Made by a program: the position numbers and the translations under genes. Shown here in pieces: positions 7,721 to 13,462 of a stretch of DNA of 13,462 nt. The notes beneath the pieces were generated by a model that did not search any database, had not been told where the DNA came from, and worked only from the letters and a program-made list of their open reading frames with translations. Every line of letters starts with the position of its first letter. Position 1 is the stretch's first letter. This DNA is from an uncultured Amaricoccus sp. (GTDB lineage Bacteria; Pseudomonadota; Alphaproteobacteria; Rhodobacterales; Rhodobacteraceae), in contig NZ_CALAGI010000144.1 of the NCBI RefSeq assembly GCF_937891315.1, positions 1 to 13,462 of the forward strand, read 5' to 3'.

Positions 7721-9895
7721 ATGTTCACGCTTGGACTCAGCCTTGATACGATCGCCCGGCGACGGGCCGGAGCGGTCCCGCCGGCGGCGCCGGTCATCGC
7801 CGCGGTGACGCTGAGCACGGCGGAGCCCAGGGTGGGTCAGGCGGTGAGCGTCGCCGTCGCCTGGACCGGGCATCCGCGGACCGGCGTCGCCTGTGTCTGG
7901 CTGCGGAACGGCGTCCCGATCGCGGGAGCGACGGCGGCGAGCTATGCGCCGGTGGCCGCCGACGAGGGCGCGATGCTCAGTTGCGCGGTGACGATTGCCA
8001 ACGGGGTTGGCACGGCCAGCCGGACGAGCGAGGCGCGGCGGGTGCTGGCGGCCCCGCTGCCGGCCATCCTGCTGATCGTCGCGGGTCAGTCGAACGCGCG
8101 CGCGGCGAGTACCAGCGCCGCGAACGCGCCGGCGAAGTACCTGTCGCTGAGCAATGCGAGCATGTGGATCGAGGGCACGGGCTTCGCCCCCTATTCGGCC
8201 GGCGGGAATTCCGACGGCAAGGGCGCGGCGGGGGCCTGGGGCTCGGAGGCGGAATTCATCTATCAGGTGAACCAGACGTCGCCCGGCCGCGCGGTCCATG
8301 TGGTGAAGGAAGCGGTCAACGGCTCGACCATGGCGGCCGGCGGGGCGAATTCCTGGACGCCGACGATGGGCGCGGGGGGCCGTTTCGCGCAACTCGAGGC
8401 ACAGGTGACGGGCGCCAAGGCGGCGCTGGCGGCGGCGGGCGTCGCCTTCGAGACGCTGACCCTTCTGAACCAGGGCGAGAGCGACACCGAGACGGACGCG
8501 GGTTCGAACGGCTACCGCGCGAATTTCGACGCCTTCCTCGCCGCCTATCGGGCGCGGATTTCGACGGGCGCCCTGGTGATCGAGCGGATCCGGCCCTATT
8601 CGGGGGAGCTGGCGCAGAAGACCTACGCCCGGACCTTCAGGGTGCGCGAGGCGCAGGAACGGGCGGCGGTGGCCTCGGGCCTCGGGATCGTCAGTCTCGA
8701 TTTCATCCCGGGAAATTTCTCCGAGCTGCATCCGGGCGCGGCCTGGGCCGAGGGCAAGGGGCTGCGGGCCCATGCCTGGTGGTCGGGAACCTATCCGACC
8801 ACCTATGGGCCGATCGCGGACCAGGATCCGAGCAACCTCGTCTTCGCCAGCCAGACCGGAGCGGTGGCCGGAGCGCGGGTGATGTCCGACACCGTGGCGA
8901 TCGCGGGGATCGGCGGCAATTCCCCGGTCTCGATCACGGGCGGCGAATACCGGGTTCGCAACCCCGACGATACCGACTGGCTGGACTGGACCGCCGCCGC
9001 CGGGACGATCCATCCGTTCCAGAAACTTCAGCTGCGGACCATGGCGGCGGGGCAGGCGGGCGGATCGGCGAGCGTGACGGTCACGGTCGGCGGCGTGTCG
9101 GCCAACTGGAGCGTCACGACGGCCGGCGCGGTCCAGACCCGCGAGCCGGAGACGGTGGCCTTTCTCGCGCGGGTCGCGGCGCTGGCGGGCGGGGCGATGG
9201 ACACCGCCCGGATCGAGGCGCTCGATGCCTTCTATGCCGGGGCCAGGACGGCGAGCTGGTGGACGAAGACGCGGCGGCTCTATGTCGGCGGGCTGAGCGA
9301 CGCGGTCGCGGCCTCGGTCGACCTCAGGGACCAGACGACGGCGCTGACCCAGGTCGGCACCACCGGCTCCGTGACCTGGGTCGCCGGGTCCGGCTGGACC
9401 ACGGGCGGCGGCAGCGGCCGCGGGCTCGACATGCATTTCAGTCCGGCGACGGGCGCGCGCGACAGCCTCGCCCTGTTTCTCTGGTGCCCCGACTTCGGCA
9501 TGACCGGCGGATCGAGCAGCGCCTTCGACATCCAGGGGTCGGACCTCTCGGTCCGGCTGCGCCAGAACGACGTCGGCAATCTGCAGTGCCGGCTGAACGC
9601 GGCGGGCAACCAGACCAAGACGGCGATCACCAGCCTGGCGGGCTTTCGCTGCGCTTCGCGAACGGCGGCGGCGGTCACCACCTTCTATGGGCCGGAGGGG
9701 ACCAGCCTCGGCACCGACGCGGTGGCGAGCGCGGCGCCGTCGGCGAACGCCCTCTACATGTTCGCCCCGATCAGCGGCTCGACTTCCGGCCGGCATCTGC
9801 AGGTCGCCGGTGTCGCCGATGGGTTGAGTGGAGCGGAGGTCCTTGCCCTGCGCGGCGCGCTGGCGCGGCTCGGCGCGGCATTCTGGCTGGCGTGA
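7721..9895 (+). CDS. Phage-tail-like multidomain protein with SGNH/sialate O-acetylesterase domain
   Basis: 724 residues. Order: a short N-terminus without signal peptide (MFTLGLSLDTIARRRAG); an Ig-like domain at about 24-110 (VWLRNGVPIAGAT...YAPVAADEGAMLSC); an SGNH/SASA-type esterase at about 112-350; a beta-rich segment at about 370-470; a helical linker (AFLARVAALAG, 480-490) and a concanavalin/LamG-like C-terminus ending in LSGAEVLALRGALARLG. The esterase shows GQSN at 122-125 (nucleophile S124), VNGS at 199-202, NQGESD at 250-255 and LHPG with H337. The residue three before that His, usually Asp, is Ser. Such Ig-esterase-LamG mosaics are familiar from Rhodobacterales prophage tail-fibre genes, but no other phage gene is nearby. 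The SD GAAGGA supports the start. Inferred role: deacetylation of glycans, either as a stranded phage fibre or a domesticated surface enzyme. Confidence 0.75.
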   Translation: MFTLGLSLDTIARRRAGAVPPAAPVIAAVTLSTAEPRVGQAVSVAVAWTGHPRTGVACVWLRNGVPIAGATAASYAPVAADEGAMLSCAVTIANGVGTASRTSEARRVLAAPLPAILLIVAGQSNARAASTSAANAPAKYLSLSNASMWIEGTGFAPYSAGGNSDGKGAAGAWGSEAEFIYQVNQTSPGRAVHVVKEAVNGSTMAAGGANSWTPTMGAGGRFAQLEAQVTGAKAALAAAGVAFETLTLLNQGESDTETDAGSNGYRANFDAFLAAYRARISTGALVIERIRPYSGELAQKTYARTFRVREAQERAAVASGLGIVSLDFIPGNFSELHPGAAWAEGKGLRAHAWWSGTYPTTYGPIADQDPSNLVFASQTGAVAGARVMSDTVAIAGIGGNSPVSITGGEYRVRNPDDTDWLDWTAAAGTIHPFQKLQLRTMAAGQAGGSASVTVTVGGVSANWSVTTAGAVQTREPETVAFLARVAALAGGAMDTARIEALDAFYAGARTASWWTKTRRLYVGGLSDAVAASVDLRDQTTALTQVGTTGSVTWVAGSGWTTGGGSGRGLDMHFSPATGARDSLALFLWCPDFGMTGGSSSAFDIQGSDLSVRLRQNDVGNLQCRLNAAGNQTKTAITSLAGFRCASRTAAAVTTFYGPEGTSLGTDAVASAAPSANALYMFAPISGSTSGRHLQVAGVADGLSGAEVLALRGALARLGAAFWLA

Positions 9896-9986
9896 TCGCG
9901 AGCGCGCCACGGCCGGCTGGATGCGTCGAAATTGAGCGTTGATGCTCGCCTGAACCCGATACGCGCGAATGTGAACGAAAACGCGC

Positions 9987-10015
9987 TTGAAAATTGCTGC
10001 GCTTGCGAATAGCTT
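9987..10015 (+). promoter_or_regulatory. Candidate promoter for the 57-residue gene
   Basis: TTGAAA (9987-9992) and TAGCTT (10010-10015) are separated by exactly 17 bp, about 40 nt before the small gene at 10055. It lies in the 159-nt gap after the esterase gene, which holds nothing else except a 4-bp GAGC/GCTC stem at 9934-9947. Confidence 0.4.
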
Positions 10016-10054
10016 GGAGCGAGCGAGGTCCCACGCCAGAGGGCAGGAGTCAAG

Positions 10055-10228
10055 ATGATCGAGCAGGACAAGGCGGAGCGCATCCGCGTGGCGATTGAAG
10101 AGGAACTGGGGACGTTCCGCCATTTCGCCGACCTTCCCGCGACCGAGATCGAAGCGATGTCGTCGCGCATAGTGCGCGCCATCGGAGCTTTGGTGAACGA
10201 AGGCGCGCGCGAGCCCCGCGCCGCCTGA
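10055..10228 (+). CDS. Small helical protein of unknown function (57 residues)
   Basis: ATG 10055 follows AGGAG (10045-10049) by 5 nt, an excellent ribosome-binding site. The 57-residue product (MIEQDKAERIRVAIEEE... to ...GAREPRAA) is charged and looks almost entirely alpha-helical, with a break at FADLPATE near the middle, so two short helices are likely. No signal peptide, membrane segment or Cys is present. Codons have high G/C third positions like the neighbours. A candidate promoter lies upstream and an intrinsic terminator follows within 12 nt, so this appears to be a free-standing gene. I do not recognise the family. Confidence 0.72.
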   Translation: MIEQDKAERIRVAIEEELGTFRHFADLPATEIEAMSSRIVRAIGALVNEGAREPRAA

Positions 10229-10239
10229 GGCGCCGGGTT

Positions 10240-10269
10240 CCCGGACCTGTCCGGGGCCGAATTTTCTCT
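10240..10269 (+). terminator. Intrinsic terminator after the 57-residue gene
   Basis: CCCGGA (10240-10245) and TCCGGG (10250-10255) form a 6-bp GC stem with a CCTG loop, followed after a few bases by TTTTCTCT from 10262. The position, 12 nt after the stop codon, fits well. Confidence 0.65.
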
Positions 10270-10467
10270 GTGAGTTGTAAGCGGTACCCCCCCAAGAGTT
10301 CAGTGCGTTCCGAACGCCGCGGCGCGCGGCGGCTGTTCTCGGTGAATGCCTCACCTTACGTCCTGGGTTCCGCGGTCGCGCCGCCAATGGAACCGGGGCG
10401 GTCCGCGCCCGATTTTCCGGCAGGATCCTGACCGCCGCGCGATCCCGTCGTCTGGCCTCGATAGGCG
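10270..10467. other. Non-coding stretch between small gene and lipoprotein
   Basis: About 200 nt with no credible ORF on either strand. It has a C7 run near 10287-10293 and a perfect 10-bp palindrome CAGGATCCTG at 10421-10430. The genes on either side converge on it. I see no clear terminator for the minus-strand lipoprotein. Confidence 0.4.
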
Positions 10468-10683
10468 TTATCCGTCGGCGCAGGCAATGCCGCAGGCGAC
10501 GACCGCGGTGATCACGAGGGCGAGGAAGACGGTGGCGCCGGTGGCCACGGCAACCCCGGGCGTGACCTCGAAGCGGGTCCCGTTCTGATCGGCGGGGGCC
10601 GATTCCGTCGGCGCCGGTTGCTGGGCGCAGCCGGACGCGCCGAGCAGGAGGGCCGCGCAGGCGGCGATGCAAATCTTGCGCAT
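10468..10683 (-). CDS. Small predicted lipoprotein with C-terminal membrane segment
   Basis: 71 residues. The N-terminus MRKICIAACAALLLGASGC is a short basic then hydrophobic signal with lipobox ASGC, so lipidation at C19 is expected. A Gln/Pro/Ala/Glu-rich linker (20-35) follows, then a hydrophobic stretch at about 45-69 (VAVATGATVFLALVITAVVACG) that looks like a transmembrane helix. ATG 10683 has GGAG 10 nt upstream. The combination of lipid anchor and membrane helix in one tiny protein is known for some envelope proteins but assigns no function. No family recognised; it stands alone between non-coding sequence and the mobile-element scar. Confidence 0.68.
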   Translation of the reverse strand: MRKICIAACAALLLGASGCAQQPAPTESAPADQNGTRFEVTPGVAVATGATVFLALVITAVVACGIACADG

Positions 10684-10800
10684 GGGAAGTGCTCCGTAAA
10701 ATCGTCAGATGAATCAAAACGTGATTGGATGGTAGCACCGGAGCCGGTGGAAACGCGCACTATTATTGCGACGCGGCGCGCGAATTGGGAGCGGCGTCGG
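10684..10800. other. Spacer between lipoprotein and YoeB remnant
   Basis: 117 nt without an ORF or convincing promoter on the minus strand, although it must contain the signals for the lipoprotein gene if that is expressed alone. It is somewhat richer in A/T than the flanks around 10701-10730 and 10758-10768. Confidence 0.3.
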
Positions 10801-11058
10801 TCAATAGTGGTAGCGACACTGGACGATCTCGATCGGCCCGGGCGTCGCGCGGTAGACGAGCCGGTGCTTACGGTCGATGCGCCGTGACCAGAAGCCGGCG
10901 AGATCGCCCTTGAGCGGCTCGGGCTTGCCGATGCCCTCGATGGGGTGGCGCGGGCATTCGCGGATCTCGGAGGTCGAGATCGCGAGGCCGCGCTCCGCCA
11001 GCCGTGCGCGGAGCTCCTCGAGACCCTGGTCCCGCACCGCCTCGAAGGCAGCCATCAC
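10801..11058 (-). pseudogene. Chimeric ORF: IS630 transposase fragment fused in frame to the C-terminal half of a YoeB toxin
   Basis: The 85-residue frame has two origins. From about residue 33 on (RECPRHPIEGIGKPEPLKG...CRYHY) it matches the YoeB/Txe mRNA-interferase C-terminus. It retains equivalents of all five catalytic residues of E. coli YoeB: E47, R60, R66, H84 and Y85 here for E46, R59, R65, H83 and Y84. The first ~35 YoeB residues (strand 1 and the two antitoxin-facing helices) are missing. Residues 1-32 continue instead, in frame, an IS630-type transposase helical region. No YefM antitoxin gene is present. Starts available are GTG 11058 and ATG 11055, without a strong SD. Most likely a non-functional scar, but an expressed fusion cannot be excluded. 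Confidence 0.82.
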
Positions 11059-11208
11059 CTCAGCGTGCCGCGCCTCGATGCGTTGCGACCGCGTGTCGCC
11101 GCCCTGCGCCTTCGGCGCGAAGCTCGCCGTCGCGCGACGCCGGGCGTCCCACCGGATGACCGACGAGATCGAAATGCCGAACCGTCGCGCAGCGCTTGGC
11201 CAGCGACC
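10966..11208 (-). mobile_element. IS630-family transposase remnant (N-terminal HTH part)
   Basis: The minus-strand frame, open from 11208, reads SAARRFGISISSVIRWDARRR (11196 onward), then SFAPKAQGGDTRSQRIEARH, then LEELRARLAERGLAISTSEIR. This is the helix-turn-helix and linker typical of IS630-family transposases (usual form AARRFGVS..SVIRW and GGDTRS..IEAH). The beginning of the gene is missing: a TGA stands at 11211. The whole catalytic DDE part after the second helical domain is gone, replaced at about 10955-10970 by the YoeB sequence. No terminal inverted repeats are identifiable. Confidence 0.78.
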
Positions 11209-11343
11209 TCAGGCTCTCTTGACCATGCTGTATCGCTCGACGGACCGCCGCCGTCGTCGTGGCGCTCCCGTGATGAACCTGGCCCATGGCGCATCCTTCC
11301 ATTCAGGTGAAAAGACCGCGCCATCAAAGCCCGGGACCAAACA
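11192..11343 (-). mobile_element. IS481-type transposase 5' remnant with probable left end
   Basis: ATG 11287, preceded by GGAAGGA, starts MGQVHHGSATTTAAVRRAIQ and continues ...HGQESLRSLAKR, which I recognise as the N-terminus of IS481-family transposases. After about 32 residues (near 11192) the normal continuation (YGINPKTVAKW) is lost and the IS630 remnant begins in another frame. Upstream, TGTTTGGTCCCGGGC begins at 11343, one base past the stop codon of the Gfo/Idh gene. IS481 ends usually begin with TGT, so this is plausibly the original left end. The right end is absent. Confidence 0.72.
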
Positions 11344-11344
11344 T

Positions 11345-12403
11345 CTAGATGGTCGTCACCATCCGGCTCTCGGCGTCGGAGACAAAGCAGAGATCGATCA
11401 GCTTCTGCATCTCGGCCGCGCGGCGGAAGGTCGGCTCGCCGTTCTCGCCGCTGAGCAGCGCGATCAGGAAGCGCTGCTCGTTGCGCGGCGTCGGCGGGCA
11501 GTCCATCGGCTTCCAGGTCTGGGTCTCGATGTCGGGGCCGAGGCAGACCTCGAGGCTCGATCCGTGCGCGTCGGCCCAGACCTTGAGCGCGCCCCTGTCG
11601 CCGTGGATCATCAGATCGAGCTCGTTCGCCTTGCCGGTCGCATAGCGGCTCATGTGGATCACGCCGAGCGCGCCGTTCGAGAATTCGGCGGCGATCGCGA
11701 CACTGTCGTTCACGTCGAGCTGGTAGACGCCGATCATCCCGCCCTCGGCCTTGTCGAAGGTCCGCATCCGGGCGCTCAGGGAGACGATGTCGAGCCCGGC
11801 GCCGTAGGTCACGAAATCGAGGATATGCACGCCGATATCGCCGAGCACGCCCCTGGAGCCATGCTGCGACGAGAGCCGCCAGAGCCATCGCTCCTCGGTC
11901 CGCCAGTCGCCCCAGTGCCGCCCGGTCAGCCAGCTCTGCAGGTAGCTCGCCTGCGCATGCCGCACTGTGCCGATCTCGCCCGCCTCGACCATCCGCCGCG
12001 CGGTCTGCAAGGCGGCGGCGTTGCGGTAGGTGAGGTTCACCATATTGACGAGGCCCGCCGCCTCCGCCGCCTCGGTCATGGCGAGCGCGTCCGGATAGGT
12101 GACCGCCAGCGGCTTCTCGCAGAGGACGGGCTTGCCGGCGGCGACGAGTGCCAGTGTCGTGTCCTTGTGCGCGCCGTCCGGGGTGGCGTTGACGCAGGCG
12201 TCGAACGCGCCCCAGGCGAGCGCGTCCGAGAGCGCGCCGAAGGCGTTCGGCAGGTGGAAGGTCTCGGCGAATTCGCGGGCGCGCTCAGGGTTCGCATCGA
12301 CCGCGGCGACGATCTCGCAGCCGGGAAGGAGCACGAACCGCTCGGCGTGCGCGCGGGCCATCGCGCCGGTGCCGAGCATCAGGAGCCGCTGCCCGCCGCT
12401 CAC
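11345..12403 (-). CDS. Gfo/Idh/MocA family NAD(P)-dependent oxidoreductase
   Basis: 352 residues. The N-terminal Rossmann domain has LMLGTGAMA (8-16) and the acid D36 at the end of strand 2 (AAVDAN). The family EKP motif is E96-K97-P98, and the catalytic GDIGVH motif contains D189 and H193. The C-terminal alpha/beta domain makes up the rest. The start is GTG 12403, which overlaps the ThuA stop as GTGA and has GAGGAGGG 6 nt upstream; a TTG-started extension upstream is ThuA shadow. The pairing with ThuA resembles thuAB of rhizobia, where ThuB oxidises trehalose and related disaccharides to 3-keto sugars. Substrate here is inferred only. The stop codon abuts the IS481 remnant, so the natural 3' UTR may have been lost. 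Confidence 0.9.
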   Translation of the reverse strand: MSGGQRLLMLGTGAMARAHAERFVLLPGCEIVAAVDANPERAREFAETFHLPNAFGALSDALAWGAFDACVNATPDGAHKDTTLALVAAGKPVLCEKPLAVTYPDALAMTEAAEAAGLVNMVNLTYRNAAALQTARRMVEAGEIGTVRHAQASYLQSWLTGRHWGDWRTEERWLWRLSSQHGSRGVLGDIGVHILDFVTYGAGLDIVSLSARMRTFDKAEGGMIGVYQLDVNDSVAIAAEFSNGALGVIHMSRYATGKANELDLMIHGDRGALKVWADAHGSSLEVCLGPDIETQTWKPMDCPPTPRNEQRFLIALLSGENGEPTFRRAAEMQKLIDLCFVSDAESRMVTTI

Positions 12404-13182
12404 CGGTAGCCCTCCTCGCCCGCCTTGTGCAGCGACGGGCCCCTGGCGGTGATCTTCTCCGGCGCGGCTTCGACCGGCACGTTCGGTGCCTCGTGCACGC
12501 CGACCCAGGCCGGGGCGGGATTGCGCGCCCAATGGACGGCGTTGCGGAGCAGCGCCTGCACCGTCGGGTCATGATAGGTGGGATAGGTCTCGTGCCCGGG
12601 GCGGAAGTAGAAGATCCGCCCGGCGCCGCGGGTCCATGTCATGCCCGAACGGAACACCTCGCCACCCTCGAACCAGCTGATGAGCACGGTTTCCATCGGT
12701 TCGGGCACCAGGAAGGGCTCGCCGTACATCTCCTCGTTGGGCAACTCGATCCGGTCGCCGAGGCCGGCGAGGATCGGGTGCGACCGGTTGACCGACCACA
12801 GCCGCTCGCGCTCGCCCGCCTCGCGCCAGCGCAGGCCGCAGGGGGTGCCCATGAGACGGATGAAGGGTTTCGAGAAATGCGCCGAATGCAGGACGATGAG
12901 GCCCATGCCCTCGTGCACCCGCCGGACGACGCGATCGACGGTGGCATCCTCCACCGCGCCATGCGCCTTGTGGCCCCACCAGAGCAGCACGTCGGTCTCC
13001 CTCAGCCGCTCCGCCGGCAGGCCGTTCTCCGGCTGGTCGAGGGTGGCGGTAGAGGCCTCGATCCCCTCGGCGGTGCCAAGCGCGGCGGCGATCGTGGCGT
13101 GAATGCCGTCGGGATAGATGCCGCGGACGGTGGCGTTCTCCCGCTCGTGAACGAATTCGTTCCAGACAACGGCGCGGATCAT
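12400..13182 (-). CDS. thuA: ThuA-like (trehalose utilization) protein
   Basis: 260 residues of the ThuA family, a class I glutamine-amidotransferase-like fold implicated in disaccharide utilisation; the reaction is not settled for most members. Recognisable blocks are VVWNEFVHE (5-13), GIYPDGIH (21-28), LLWWGHKAH (66-74), GMGLIVLHSAHFSKPF (92-107) and the C-terminal YFRPGHETYPTYHDP (192-206). Several conserved His (H71, H74, H99, H102, H197, H204) could line a metal or sugar site. ATG 13182 has GGAGGAGA close upstream. It is coupled to the oxidoreductase by a GTGA overlap. No sugar transporter or regulator lies inside the window, so the inducing sugar cannot be named. Confidence 0.92.
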   Translation of the reverse strand: MIRAVVWNEFVHERENATVRGIYPDGIHATIAAALGTAEGIEASTATLDQPENGLPAERLRETDVLLWWGHKAHGAVEDATVDRVVRRVHEGMGLIVLHSAHFSKPFIRLMGTPCGLRWREAGERERLWSVNRSHPILAGLGDRIELPNEEMYGEPFLVPEPMETVLISWFEGGEVFRSGMTWTRGAGRIFYFRPGHETYPTYHDPTVQALLRNAVHWARNPAPAWVGVHEAPNVPVEAAPEKITARGPSLHKAGEEGYR

Positions 13183-13204
13183 GGGTGTCTCCTCCAGGCC
13201 GCGC

Positions 13205-13231
13205 CTCTCCCACGCGCGATCGGTGGGAGAG
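13205..13231 (-). repeat. Perfect 9-bp inverted repeat in the thuA leader
   Basis: CTCTCCCAC (13205-13213) and GTGGGAGAG (13223-13231) form a perfect 9-bp inverted repeat with a 9-nt spacer, 22 nt before the thuA ATG. No T-run follows on either strand. It could be an operator, a leader hairpin or a copy of a dispersed palindromic repeat. Confidence 0.6.
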
Positions 13232-13462
13232 TGGCGGGGTTGACGGGGCGGTACAAGCTTTGTGAATTCCGCCGCCGGGCGGGACGGGCGCCGTGGTTGG
13301 CCCGCGGGGGCGCGGAACGCCGCGCAAGCGCCGCGGCTCGGGTCGGTGATCGGGGCTGCGTGCCCTTCATACGATTGCCGCTTGGTTGGTTCGGATCGAG
13401 ATGTTTCCGCGGACCGATCTCAGGGGGCGCCAGTGGCGCGCCCGCGGTCCGCGCGCCCGGAG
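13232..13462. other. Non-coding right end upstream of thuA
   Basis: About 230 nt with no ORF I can support. It contains the short palindrome ACAAGCTTTGT (13253-13263), possibly an operator for the thuA operon. At the edge there is a 9-bp inverted repeat CGCGGACCG (13408-13416) / CGGTCCGCG (13445-13453) with a smaller GC stem inside. Short Arg/Pro-rich frames here are not convincing, though the tail of a minus-strand gene may enter from the right edge. Confidence 0.4.

Noticed and set aside
7981..9942. 653-residue plus-strand frame inside the esterase
   Set aside because: Composition is Arg/Gly-rich without domains, and the overlapping frame has clear Ig and GQSN motifs.
7676..10738. 1020-residue minus-strand open frame
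   Set aside because: It is antisense to the esterase and the 57-residue gene, extremely Arg/Gly/Pro-rich, and has no recognisable motif; a GC-bias shadow.
10801..11343. A complete, active insertion sequence or toxin-antitoxin module
   Set aside because: Only transposase N-terminal parts are present, no paired terminal repeats are visible, the YoeB N-terminus is missing and no antitoxin gene is found.
10877..12409. 510-residue plus-strand frame
   Set aside because: Antisense to the Gfo/Idh oxidoreductase and the IS scar, with shadow composition.
13179..13370. 63-residue minus-strand frame upstream of thuA
   Set aside because: Arg/Pro/Ala-rich, no convincing ribosome-binding site, and it runs through the inverted repeat in the thuA leader.
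13401..13462. Plus-strand ATG start at the right edge (MFPRTDLRG...)
   Set aside because: Weak SD, Arg-rich product and overlap with the edge inverted repeat; cannot be supported from 20 codons.

Overview
The window looks like chromosome from a very GC-rich alphaproteobacterium, most likely of the Rhodobacterales (Paracoccaceae-like) type. This is inferred from the near-total G/C use at third codon positions, a groESL operon with a CIRCE element, and the neighbouring set of a TIGR01459-type HAD protein, a MaoC dehydratase and RibF. I recall that set as a common Rhodobacterales arrangement, but I could not check it by search.

Layout. At 1-75 is the 3' end of a plus-strand gene, convergent with what follows. 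From 5186 down to 103 the minus strand carries a HAD-IIA protein, then (after a 131-nt gap with a possible promoter and repeated CGCAAC motifs) a tight run of maoC-like gene, ribF, two GNAT acetyltransferases, a YcgN-type Cys-cluster protein and a low-specificity threonine aldolase. The last five genes overlap at their stop/start codons, so they are probably translationally coupled. At 5305-7481 the plus strand carries a heat-shock unit: promoter, CIRCE operator, groES, groEL and a strong intrinsic terminator.

Downstream of groEL the content becomes accessory. A 724-residue protein (7721-9895) has an Ig-like domain, a GQSN-type SGNH/sialate-O-acetylesterase domain and a phage-tail-like C-terminus; its ribosome-binding site is buried in a hairpin. 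It is followed by a 57-residue helical protein (10055-10228) with its own promoter and terminator, a small lipoprotein (10468-10683, minus), and a scar of mobile DNA (about 10801-11343, minus). In the scar the first ~32 residues of an IS481-type transposase abut the N-terminal half of an IS630-type transposase, which is fused in frame to the C-terminal half of a YoeB toxin.

At the right, minus strand, is a two-gene ThuA plus Gfo/Idh/MocA operon (13182 to 11345) for sugar oxidation or utilisation, preceded by a 280-nt non-coding stretch with several inverted repeats.

The most unusual objects are the IS481/IS630/YoeB mosaic and the orphan phage-like esterase with a possible translational switch. 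The rest is ordinary core genome, though tightly packed. I saw no tRNA, rRNA, CRISPR array or complete insertion sequence.
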